Shown here one piece after another: positions 45,301 through 55,150 of a DNA stretch of 64,000 bases. Each line of letters begins with the position of its first letter. The stretch's first letter is position 1. The stretch spans positions 64,001-128,000 of the forward strand of contig NW_026729141.1 of the NCBI RefSeq assembly GCF_030272615.1, given 5' to 3'. A program made the translations under genes and the position numbers. A model generated the notes under the pieces. That model had not been told where the DNA came from. It did no database searches and saw nothing but the letters and a program-made list of their open reading frames with translations. This stretch comes from Cryptomeria japonica (taxonomy: Eukaryota > Streptophyta > Pinopsida > Cupressales > Cupressaceae).

Positions 45301-45492
45301 CCTCTTTGTGACAGGTGATGGCTTTCCAATGTAAGGGACCTCTCGAAACTTCTTCACACTGAAGTTTCCCAAGTTGGTATCTCCAATATTGCTCCACTTG
45401 GACACGATCTTGGTCTCTAATTCTTCATTCCTCTGATCTTCCTTCATGAGAGCTGGACAACTAGTAGATGCTCCTGCCTTTGGAGTTGCCAT
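42366..45492 (-). pseudogene. L4 cargo ORF, main part (unknown protein)
   Basis: ATG at 45492 (MATPKAGASTSCPALM) starts a frame that, with the nested Copia removed, runs about 1,066 codons to TAA at 37207. Two TAG stops interrupt it (codon 81, 45250; codon 944, 42661). At codon 81 the homologue at 51.4-53.0 kb has Gln. Residues 60-480 are conserved in that homologue (FREVPYIGKPSP, CHELMIECARHYD, YPTDRIVLLEVTRQL). A very basic segment lies near 559-590 (AKRKERLEKREPSKKKQ), an acidic middle follows, and a short coiled-coil-like run near 770. No RT, integrase or protease motif. It faintly recalls gag-like plant transposon proteins, but I do not recognise the family. Confidence 0.7.
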
Positions 45493-45955
45493 CTTGACAC
45501 CTACACAATATTTCATAATGAGTAACATATTTTGAAGCGAGTAGCAATGAAGATTCAAAAGGAAGACAAAAGATATTAATTAGGAAACTTCATGATAAAT
45601 CTTGAGTTATCATTTCCTAATTAACTACGCAATTTTTAAAAACTTAAAGTTCAAAATTCAAAACTTCAACATTGGGACTAGGATGATCTCGCCATACCTC
45701 CACTTGAGAATTAATTCTAAAAAAAATGATGCAAAAATAAGGTGAATTTTGGCTAGGCAAAATGTAAATCGAAGTCCTTCCTTTAGCAAAATGCGCCTCC
45801 TTTAGTCTTCACAAGCATCAACTCCACCACCTTTAGTCTTCAATACTTAGGATAATTCGCTCCAACTAAACCAGCTTTCGCACCTTCTTTTGCTCTCCAA
45901 ATTCGCACTTGAAGTAATGAGTGAATGATGGATTAAACTTGATGAAAACACCCCT

Positions 45956-45963
45956 ATTATATA
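45956..45963 (-). promoter_or_regulatory. TATA box upstream of the cargo ORF (L4)
   Basis: Minus strand CCCTATATAATAGG, about 460 bp before the ORF start. Downstream leader ends at an acceptor-like site TATTGTGTAG/GT (45501), nine bases before the ATG. Inferred promoter. Confidence 0.5.
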
Positions 45964-46299
45964 GGGCGCTCACCACTTTGCCTCCCATAGGCCGACTTGA
46001 TGAAATAGGCCTAAAAAAAATAAATAAAATTGAAAAAAGGAGAGGCCGACTTGATAAAATAATAAAAATGATACCTCAAGTGCTCCATTTTCAATTTTAA
46101 TTTAACAAAAAATAATTTTAAATGCCTTTCTAATAGGAATTCGATTTTCTAAGGCTCACAATCAATTTATTAAATGCCCATGCGTCTTTTATTAAATGCC
46201 AATTTAATTTAAATTTTTCCAAAATTTCGAAGTTAGCAATTTTGGCATCTAATGCGATTTTAGAGGATATCAACATTGAAATAATGTAAAAATAATGAA

Positions 46300-48375
46300 T
46301 GCCAATAACCTCGCCTTGGTCCCTTGGAGAGGGACAGGAGCGAACTTGCAATTTAAGCCTTGTATTCTTTATTTTCACATTCAAAACTTCATCTAGGCAT
46401 TTTAAAATGGCATTTTTGATTGGAGTCTTGAGTTTAATTCACTTGATCTCTAGAAGGAATGTGCCTTTAAGGCTTTTCGCCCTGGACCCTGGGTGAGGGA
46501 CAGGAGCGCCTTTTCACTTTTGTCCTCAATCCTTCATCTTTTAATTGCCAATTCTCGTTGTGGGGTAAGCGATGATCCCCTTCGTTCATTCTATGCATGC
46601 TTAACTTGTTACTGCAAGGCAAAATAGGCTCTCCCAAGATTTTCGCCCTGGTCCTCCAGTGAAGGATATGAGCGCTTTTTGTATTTTAGGCTAGGATTCT
46701 CAAATTTTGAAGTCAAATCTTTGTTCACCATGCTTTAGAAGATCCTTCCCATCTCGCACAACCTTGCCTTAGCATAATCTCGGAGGGACATTGTTCATTT
46801 CATAAAAATCGGCCTGGTCCTTCAGTGAGGGACAAGAGCGCTTTTGAGTCCATTGCACAAATTCTTGATCACATCAACTTCAAATTACCCTCAAGGCATA
46901 GAACATCATTCCCCACTCCTTCTTGAGTCCTGGAAACAAAAATAGCATTTCAAAATGTAAGGTAAATGGGCATATTTGGAAATTTCGCCCTGGTCCCTTG
47001 GTGAGGGACAGGAGCGCTTTTGCCAATTGTCATCAAAATTTGCAACTCTTGCATCTCAATTCCACCTCGAAGCATTTTAAACATTATTTCAAACTTGCGC
47101 CTTGGCCTAGATTTGTCCAAATTTGGAGAGAAAAGCTAGATAATATGTTTTTCGCCCTGGTCCCTTGGTGAGGGACAGGAGCGCTTTTTGTAAATTCAAG
47201 TTTGTCTGTCCTTTGCTAGCCTTCCAAATTATCTTCAATGGGCTAATCATGTCTTCTTCCATTCATTTCGATCACAACACTTGCCTTGTTTTTGCAAGAA
47301 ATTTACATTTTTTAGAAAATTGCTCTGGACCCTTGGAGAGGGACAGGAGCGCCCTTTGCCTTCTAGGTATATTTCCTTGTTCTTTAAACCTTCAATCGCA
47401 TCTAAGGCATAAAACATCATTCGTCCTTCCCATCCAAGTCAAGTTTTGCCATAAAATCCCAAACAAAGAGGAGAAACTTGAAAAAACGCCATGGTCCTTC
47501 AGTGAGGGACTGGAGCGCCTATTGTCATTTGGGTTGATTTACTCCTTTGTGGACCACTTAAATTATATTCAATGGACAAAACATGCTTCCCTTGACCTCT
47601 TCAAATCGTAAAATTACTTTAATCTTGCAAAAATAGTGCAAATTTGAAATTCAAGCTCCAGTCCTTCAATGAGGGACAGGAGCGAACTTTGTCACCATGA
47701 TCAAATTGCCTCATCTTTCACCTCGAAATTCCTTTGCTAGGGAAAATTTCATCTTACTTGACGCTATGAATAAGAGTTAATGTCCAAGAAAGGTCTAAAA
47801 TTGTGCATATAAAGAAAATCGCTTTGGTCCTTCAGTGAGGGACAGGAGCGCTTTTGACCTTCTAGGCAAAAACTTCATCATTTCATTGTCTTTAATCAAA
47901 TCTGGATGCTCTATTATGTTCATTTCACCGTCCACCATGCCTTTGATGATTCAATTTGACCAAACAAGGTCAGGAATGACTCTGCTAAGTCCTTTCGCCC
48001 TGGTCCCTTGGAGAGGGACAGGAGCGATTTTCTCTTAGTCCTTCAAAATTCATTATTTTCATGCCTTCAAAATCTTCAAAAGCATCAAGTCATGTCCAAT
48101 TATCTTTCCTGGAGACCCTGCACAAAACAAAATAGAAAAGTCAATGACAAATATGCCAAAAAAATAACATTTTCGCCCTGGTCCCTGGGAGAGGGACAGG
48201 AGCGATTTTATCCTTTCTGGCTAAAATATTCAAAATTTAAGTCTCCAAACATTTCACAAGGCATAGTTAGGTCATCTTCAAGGCCAGGAACCAGTTAGCA
48301 AGTCCTCTTAAAAACAAGAAATTGCACTTAGAATGAAATTCGCCCTGGGCCTCCAGTGAAGGACAGAGCGATTTT
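46300..48375 (-). repeat. 13-copy array with about 170-bp period
   Basis: A core of about 36 bp, on the plus strand TTCGCCCTGGTCCCTTGG followed by TGAGGGACAGGAGCG, recurs at about 46310, 46477, 46642, 46809, 46983, 47151, 47322, 47485, 47657, 47819, 47993, 48171 and 48339. Spacing is 162-178 bp. Each core includes the inverted repeat GTCCCT-TGGTG-AGGGAC. Sequence between cores is much less conserved. Open frames in this region come from the repeats and are not genes. Confidence 0.92.
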
Positions 48376-48767
48376 CTCTGTTTCAGGCATCATCTTACCT
48401 CCAAAATTTAATCAAAATTTACCTAGGCAAGAACGCACAATTTCACCTTCAAAATGCTAACACTTAGACAAAATTTGGATTTTCCCTCAAAAAACCCTGA
48501 CTAGACCTAACCTGGGACCTATTTGACTTCCTGACAGACTTACCTTATTTCAACAAACTCAATCCTCGGGAGGATGCCTAATAACTTTCAAAATTTGACT
48601 GGACTTAGCTTGAATAATGTCCAAAAGAAACCCCTAAGGTTTAGCCTTAGCCCAGACAGACCACTCACTCACTCAAAACCCTAAAAGCAGAGAGAAGAAC
48701 AGGCAAAACAAAAGAAAAAAGAGGGGGTCCCCATTTTAATGGGGCGATGTGTGAAATGGTCACAACA

Positions 48768-49708
48768 TGGCAGGACCGACCAAGTGCTTTATGTGTGGGG
48801 AAGCTGAAGAGGATCTTGACCACCTCCTGCTACAATGCAAGATAGCGCAAAAATGCTGGGATTGGGTGAAAGGTAAATTGCAATGGCAAATCCCATTGCC
48901 AAATACACTCAAAGATGTGTTTGATAGTTGGCCAAGGCAAAACAAGAAATCAACTTTCACAAGCATATGGAACATATGCCCATCACTTGTAATATGGGAA
49001 ATATGGAAGGAAGGCAATCGTAGGATTTTTAAAGACAAGGTTGAGGATGGTAGAAGGCTATGTAGCAGAATTGATCAGGCAGTGGAGGAAACTTTAGGGG
49101 CTGCAGCGTCTCAGATGGATTCAACGAAAAACCCTTCTACCATAGAGGGCATGAAAATACAAAAAGCATGGCCTAACATCAAAATAAGGCATGGGGCCTG
49201 GCGTTCTAGGTAGATGAGTAAAAACTGTAACTCACCCACAGTATGGACTCCACCTCAACCGGGGTGGATCAAAGCCAATTTTGATGGGGCAGCTCAGAGA
49301 GGTGGGGGTCTGTCAGGGGTGGGAGTGGTTTTTTGCGATCACAGTGGCAACATTATAAAATTGGGAGCACAGCGTATCAAACAGGGCACCAACAATGAGG
49401 TGGAAGTTTATGCAGCGTGGCTAGCAATAAGATGTGATAGGAAAATGGGGATTAAAAATCTACATCTGGAAGGGGACTCATTGATCATAATCCAGGCCAT
49501 TAAAAATGGCCAAATCAAAGCATGGCACCTACAAAACTTCATCTCACTAATTCTGGAGGATTTGAAACTTTTTGAGGAAGTCATGATTACCCACATAAAA
49601 CGGGAGGGTAACACAGATGCAGATAAATTGTCTAAATGGGCACTGTCCTTTAATCAGATTGAGGATTTCATTTATGAAGTCTTTGACGACAAGTTGGACT
49701 TAGTATAA
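48768..49708 (+). pseudogene. LINE ORF2: zinc-binding end and RNase H
   Basis: Continues the zf-RVT domain (KCFMCGEAEEDLDHLLLQC, a C-x2-C...H...C pattern) and an amphipathic linker. A TAG at 49211 separates it from the RNase H domain, which is in frame. RNase H residues are all visible: Asp in ANFDGAAQRGG, Glu in NNEVEVYAAW, Asp in LEGDSLIIIQ, Asp in EGNTDADKLS. The frame ends at 49708. A plant-type RNase H domain at the C-terminus is a known feature of many plant L1 elements. Confidence 0.9.
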
Positions 49709-50173
49709 GATGGGCTAAAAATCGAACTCTAAATGATGACATGACAGGGTCATATCATGCGCTCAGACAACTTATGATTATTTCTATCTACAGAAGTACA
49801 TATATGATGTGTGTGAATCACAACTTAGGTGGTCATTAACTCTTGCTTTGTAATGATTAGCAGCTCAAGCGTGTTATTCTTTGGCTCTTTTGTTTTTGTG
49901 CACGTGAATGATAGCAATGAAGGCAGTGATGTGAACTGTTACATGTGCTTCCTTACAACAAGCTTCAATCTATAATGTTTCCATCTATACGGATGGGTGA
50001 TGATGTGATACTCACGGCATCAAGTTTTAATTATCAAAGGCCGTGACAGCAATGTGATTAAATACTCGCACGAGCCGGCTTCCTTTTTAAAGAAGCCAAA
50101 CTTATTGCATTTTATCTTTTTTCTGCTAGCTGGTGTATGTGCTCTTTTTTGTGCAGGTTTGTTTGGTGACAAG

Positions 50174-50734
50174 ATGGAGGCTACATTCACCTTCCAAACA
50201 AAGAAGTAATAGAAAGCTCTTTACGGACCGGTGAAAAATCGAAGATTGAGACCACTGCTCAAATGCCCTTCAGAGGAAGTTATAAAAGCAGTGCAGGGGA
50301 CGCTGGGATTTTTCTTCCAGCAAGCCACACACTAGTGGAAATGCAATGTAGATATTGCTGCCATGATTTTGGCATGGGGCCTGGAATTGGGGATTGCCGA
50401 GGAGGATCTCCGCTGGGTCATGAACTCTCTTTTTGAACAGGAACTAATAAATGGGATGGATTTTGCTCTTCAATGGGCGCACTCGGGATATGGCTTTAAT
50501 TTCAGTGAGTGCTTCAAGAGTCAAATCGTAGTGGAAGCGTTAGGGTTTGTGTCGTTTGTCCGCTGGCCGAATATGGTGAACAATAGACTTTATCTAAGTC
50601 ATATAAGGGCGGAGTGGAACTCTTTAATGGAAGCAATCAGAATGTATCAGAATGTGCAGAAGAGGCGGAGGCCATGGTTTTTGAGTGTCATCCAGAGGAA
50701 ACGACGAAGTGCAAGACGTCGACCACCCCAGTGA
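50174..50734 (+). pseudogene. Possible third LINE ORF (about 186 codons, three stops)
   Basis: Downstream of ORF2. ATG at 50174 (MEATFTFQTKK) is followed by TAA-TAG, then reads ALYGPVKNRRLRPLLKCPSE, QGTLGFFFQQATH, a TAG near 50334, and an open 123-codon frame (ILAWGLELGIAEEDLRWVMN ... AEWNSLMEAIRMYQNVQ) with a very basic end (RKRRSARRRPPQ). Amino-acid usage looks protein-like. I do not recognise it. L1 elements normally have two ORFs, so a 3' ORF would be unusual. Confidence 0.4.
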
Positions 50735-50990
50735 ACGGGTTTTAACCCACCTACAAGTTTTTGTGTCTACGAAGTGAACCGGTTTTTGCAGTTACCAGTT
50801 TTTGATAAAGGGAACCGGTTTTAACCCACCTACAAGTTTTTGTGTCTACGAAGTGAACTGGTTTTTGCATTTTCTAGTTTTTGATGAAGGGAACCGGTTT
50901 TTGTCGGTCTGAACTCGATATGAAGTGAACCGGTTTTTGCTGTTTCCAGTTTTCGATGAAATGAACCGGTTTTTGCCAGTTTTTGTACCG
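50735..50990 (+). repeat. Tandem GAACCGGTTTTTGC repeats in LINE 3' UTR
   Basis: Seven degenerate units of about 35-40 bp built on GTGAACCGGTTTTTGC and CCAGTTTTTGATGAAG, starting right after the third ORF. Two of the units instead carry TTTTAACCCACCTACAAG, so a two-unit (about 78 bp) higher-order repeat is visible at 50735-50890. Confidence 0.85.
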
Positions 50991-51197
50991 TTGGATGGGG
51001 ACCCATGGTTTTTTGTATTACCCAAGCCCACATAGGGGTTTAAATTTCAGCCCTATTTGCAATAATGTTGTAATGTTTAGGGATAGGCTGATAAATTTAT
51101 AGGTTACATGTTATACTCTGGGCATATGATAGGCCCCTCTTGAATTGTAATCCAATACTTTCATATATTAATCAATAAAAAATCAATATTACCGACC

Positions 51198-51206
51198 AAA
51201 AAAAAA
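51198..51206 (+). other. LINE poly(A) end
   Basis: Nine A after CAATATTACCGACC. An AATAAA-type word (AATCAATAAAAAATC) lies about 25 bp upstream. Beyond it the sequence changes to very AT-rich, unrelated DNA. Confidence 0.75.
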
Positions 51207-51434
51207 GAATATTATTTTATTTAATTTATTTATTTTTAATATGAATTAATAATTAAAATTTAATATTTAATATATTATTAATTTTGTGGATTTATTATTA
51301 TTATTTTAAATTAAATATATAAGCCGAATTCAATGTCAAATTTTTTTCCGAATTTTAAATTCTTGTTGAACTTCATCAGAATTTTATTGTTGCCGAACTC
51401 AAACTCGAATTCGAACCTTGTGACTTAGATTCCA
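51207..51434. other. AT-rich stretch without features
   Basis: Between the LINE poly(A) end and the truncated L5 unit. Very AT-rich (TTTATTTATTTTTAATA), then CCGAACTCAAACTCGAATTC words that resemble hAT-like subterminal repeats. No gene seen. Confidence 0.5.
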
Positions 51435-51439
51435 CCTAT

Positions 51440-53042
51440 TTCATTTTCTCATATGTGAAGACAACACTTTGTTCATTTGCTTGTCTACCCATTCTCTGTT
51501 GAAATCCATAACGTCTCTCATAAGTACATTCAATTATATCACCTCTTGCTCTGACCAACGAGGCAATAGAATAGACTTCTTCATTTCACTCTCATACTGC
51601 GGATGAGTATGATCACTATCATCCAATACCTAATCAGGAATGAGAAATAGTTCACATTTCCTCATGATATCTACGAACATCCTGGACCACATTCTTCTCT
51701 TCACTGCTTGCTCGTCCATTAGGTTGGCCCAATAATCTTCAATGTCCATCTTGTGTATGAATCTATCTCCTCTGATCCTCTCAACATTCTTATGCAGATC
51801 AAATTTGTCTCTTTTCTTATATATTCCAAGGCGATAGAATGCAAGCTCATCAATCACCGTACTAGCTGCAGTAGCAAATTGACACACTTCCAATGTTTTT
51901 CCTATGGCAATAGGAGAAGTCATCACTATTCTATGCTTCTCCTTCTGGATGAAATCATATTCAAGAAGTTGTCTCACCACCTCAAGAAGGATCATTCTAT
52001 CTATAGGATACCTAGGAAGCTTGTATGGTTTGGATTGGAATCCTTGATTCCTTAGGTATGTGAAACTGTATGTACAATGATCCATATTGTTCAATAAATT
52101 CCATTGCCTCCTTAGACAACCTCTTGTGGATTCCGCCTTGCAACATACTCGTAATATACATGGTGAATGCATCATTCACTCTCCTACAATCTTCAACTCT
52201 ATGCATGTCTAGCTGTGGATAACATTCATAACTTCTATAGTGTCCTTGTCCATGCCCGACTTAACCTCTGCATATCAGTCCTTTGTATGTGACAAATCTC
52301 GCAAGTATATACACAAGGCAGGAAGTCATGATGGATGACTTGGTCCTTTCCACATTTCTCAACTGCAAATCCAAATTGTCAGTGATGATTTTTGACAAAT
52401 TGATCATTGTTCCTCTTATACAATACTAGATAAAATAAACATCCATCCTTTAAATAATGCGCCCTGTGGCATCCCCATCACCCAGTTCAATAGGAATACC
52501 AAATCGCTATATTCCTCTCTCAAGTCTATGCACATGAGTGTCTTGGGAACCTTGGAATGATGAGGCCTCAGCTCAATCATCCATTCCTTATTCACTATAG
52601 TCTTGCATGCATCTGCCTTCAGCTTGTACTTCGCCTCATATTCTTCCTTTGTTCTATCCTTCATGTCTGCACTGCGGGGAATTCCAAACACTTCGGCAAT
52701 CACATCCTCAGCAAGGTAGGCAATGGTTACCCCATTAGGAGTCTGGATCAATCTAGAGAGAGGATCGTAGTGCCTTGAGCTTTCCAGGACCAACTCGCTG
52801 CATTGTATGGATTGTGGAAATCCAGCAGCATGATAGATACCACTCCTCATGATGTTTACATATGTAGGAGAGGGAATCTGGTTCCTTGTTCCGAACATCC
52901 TTTGCCGCATATGCTCCATATTTAGGAAGTGCATGTTTGTATCTATGATCTTCCATTGGGATGACAATTTGGATTCTAGATAGAATCCCTCCTAGACCAC
53001 CTTCAATTGCTCCTTCCGAACTCCAATCTCATATTTTGACAT
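51440..53042 (-). pseudogene. L5 cargo ORF homologue, decayed
   Basis: ATG at 53042 (MSKYEIGVRKEQLKVV) five bases after the acceptor-like site. An early TAG, a TAA and frameshift near 52416 and a TAA near 52260 break it. Conserved blocks shared with L4: GIYHAAGFPQSIQCSEL, ESSRHYDPLSRL, VNDAFTMYITSMLQGGIHKR, LPRYPIDRMILLEVVRQL. The alignment runs through most of the N-terminal half of the L4 protein. Two diverged copies with the same block order show that this protein family is real and element-borne. Confidence 0.75.
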
Positions 53043-54340
53043 TGTACCTATACGAAGCTAGAAATCAATAACTTTGGAAAAAATCATCCTGATGGTTATT
53101 TTCAGAATTAGATAAGTTCTAATTTCTAATATTTTGGACAAGTTTTAGGAATGGAAATCAGGAATTCAATTCATATTTCTAACAAATTCTGAAAATAGAA
53201 TGTAAACATGATAAGAATAGGGTCAAAACCCCTCATAAAACCTCTAGAAATCATCATTCTCATACTTAACTAAGTCTGAAGACATTTAGTATACTCAGAA
53301 AATTCATCAAAATCAAGGTCATAGGAGTATACCAAGGGTCAAATTTCACTTAGAAAAGGTGAATAGAGTTATGTTTTTAGATTAAAATGTCTGAATACAC
53401 CTTCCCAAACTCAACAATGGCTGCCAATAGGTCTGAAGACAACCTGCAATGTTTAAAATCGGTCTCATAACAAGGTTGCAACCATGGGAAAACATGTGCA
53501 ATTGATCAAACTTTACCTCCCAAGTCAAAAAATGTCAAATCCGGGCACAAATAATGTGCTGGCAAAATGTCTAAGTCTGAGGACAAATCTGAAAATGGAG
53601 GTTTCAGACTCAGACCAGCGATGAAAACACTCCTAAACACTCAGAAAATGACCATAAAATGCCTCCCAAAATGTCTCCTTAGTGAAATCGCCCAATACCA
53701 AAGTGGCTAGGAAATGAATTCCAAGTCTGAAGATAGACTGAAAATGGAGTTCTCAGACCTGCAACAGCAATGAAAAAGCCAAAAAATGCCCTTAAATGGC
53801 CCTCAATCCAAAATCGCCTAGGTATGAATGAGTTGGGTGGTAAAAAATAAGTCTGAAAATGTGCACTTCAACCAACTTTGCAGGTCAACCATCAAATCAC
53901 CTTCAGCAATGGAGAAATGTGCAGGTCTGAACATAACACAGCCAACACTCAGCAATGGCGCTTCCCAAATGCAAGCAAATCACTCCAAAAAATGGAAGAA
54001 GCCTCCACCAAAACAAAATCGCCTAGTCCTCAACAATGGCGCAACCCTTGGAAAATCGCCTAAGTATGAAAATCGCTTTTCAAACTTGCTCCAATGGCCT
54101 CCAAAAAAATGGTGCCTAGGTCTGATTGGGCAGAAAATGATCTTCAATCTGCAACTCCCAGCCAAAATGTTGTCAAAATGACACTTCACAAAAATCGCCC
54201 AATTGGGAAAAATCGCCAAAATCAGCCACTTAGACACAACAATCAGCAAATATAATATTATTCTAATGCTGGCCATTCTCTTTTAAACTTGTTTTCACCT
54301 TGTAGTTTCACCACACAAGCAATGTTGGATAAAACATCAC

Positions 54341-54347
54341 TTTTATA
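54341..54347 (-). promoter_or_regulatory. TATA box upstream of L5 cargo ORF
   Basis: Minus strand AACTATAAAAGTG, about 1.3 kb before the ORF ATG. Comparable to the upstream TATA of L4 and L1. Confidence 0.4.
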
Positions 54348-54514
54348 GTTGCTTGGGAAAATCAATTTGCTTCTAGAAAATGTTTAATTATTAAAAGACC
54401 ATTGCAAATCATTAAATAATTGTTTTGGATTTTTAAAAAAATGTTAGTTATTACAAAAACAATTAAATTTGAGCCCCCACTTTATTAAAAAAATTCAAAA
54501 ATTAACCAACTTTG

Positions 54515-55150
54515 GGCACCTAGGGGAAAATCGCCCCATATTTGGATTAAAAAATCCAAATAAAACTTATTAAATATGTCAAAATTGTCCTTTGGGGGAA
54601 AATCACCCCTCTTTGGGATAAAAATCCCAATCAAAATTCATTAAATTTGCCCAAAAACACCTTTGGGGAAAATCAACTTGCATCTGGAGTCAAAAACTTC
54701 TCTTCATTTCGTCATTAAATCCAAATAAGTCATCTTGGGGGAAAATCGACCCCTTTATGGACAAAAATCCAAATCAAAATTTCATCAAACTGCCACTTGG
54801 GGAAATTTGCCTTTCATCACCACAATCATCCGCACAAAACTTCCATCAAACTTGATCATAAATTGTCCTAGTGGAAAATCCATCTTCATCAGGAACATGA
54901 ATTTCATCTACATCAAAGTCATCTGCACTCCAAGGGGAAAAAAAAAGGTCATCAGGACAATTTTCCAACATAGTCAAAATTTACCCCTCTAGTAGAAAAT
55001 TGCCCTCCATTAGGAATCTGGAAGGGGGAAAAATGTGGTCCATCGAAAATTTGGTGGAAATTCACCTCCCACCAAGATTTTGAGTGGGGAAAAATCATGG
55101 GTCATTGGAAATGTGGGGGAAAAGCACCTCCCATCAGGAATTTTAACTTT
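54515..55150 (-). repeat. Degenerate GGGGAAAATCGCCCC array, period about 70 bp
   Basis: Plus-strand words GGGGAAAATCGCCCC, GGGGGAAAATCACCCC, GGGGGAAAATCGACCCC and weaker forms recur near 54526, 54596, 54663, 54737, 54798 and 54870, then 55020 and 55080. Many are partly palindromic (GGGG...CCCC). Occupies the U3 place taken by the 13-copy array in L4. Confidence 0.7.

Larger units (their letters stand above)
36170..48767 (-). mobile_element. L4: LTR-bounded unit carrying a long cargo ORF
   Basis: On the minus strand it starts TGTTGTGACC (48767) and ends CACGTCAACA (36170), the same termini as the L1 and L3 LTRs. It splits LINE ORF2 cleanly: left flank GATTG, right flank TG, consistent with a GATTG duplication trimmed by three bases. 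Without the nested Copia element it is about 7.5 kb. Order: terminal hairpin, 13-copy array, TATA, acceptor-like site, ORF of about 1,066 codons, telobox palindrome, TATA, leader similar to the L1 LTR end. There is no PBS, pol or second LTR start inside, so the whole unit may be one LTR with an ORF in U3; a deleted full element is the alternative. Confidence 0.7.
34991..51206 (+). mobile_element. LINE (L1-type), 5'-truncated and split by an LTR unit
   Basis: Two parts of one element, 34991-36169 and 48768-51206. The frame runs KRLGL (36169) then AGPTKCFMC (48768), i.e. the C-terminal zinc domain continues across the 12.6 kb insertion. It begins inside RT at the catalytic QFVDDT motif, so it is 5'-truncated, as is usual for LINEs, and ends in an A-run at 51198-51206. 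I see no target duplication for the LINE itself. Confidence 0.88.

Noticed and set aside
46130-48298. Short open frames containing repeated RDRSAF-like peptides
   Set aside because: These are translations of the 170-bp repeat core (GAGGGACAGGAGCGC), not genes.
46300-48375. Regular repeats with spacers could be taken for a CRISPR array
   Set aside because: Spacing is about 170 bp, the units are degenerate, spacers are partly related, and the setting is a plant LTR unit.
36170-48767. Treating the L4 unit and the LINE split as an assembly error
   Set aside because: The ends are exact LTR termini (TGTTG and CAACA) and the flanks fit a GATTG target site trimmed by three bases, which is better explained by insertion.
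34991-51206. Two separate LINEs instead of one
   Set aside because: The zinc-binding domain continues without loss of residues from 36169 to 48768, so a single element was split.
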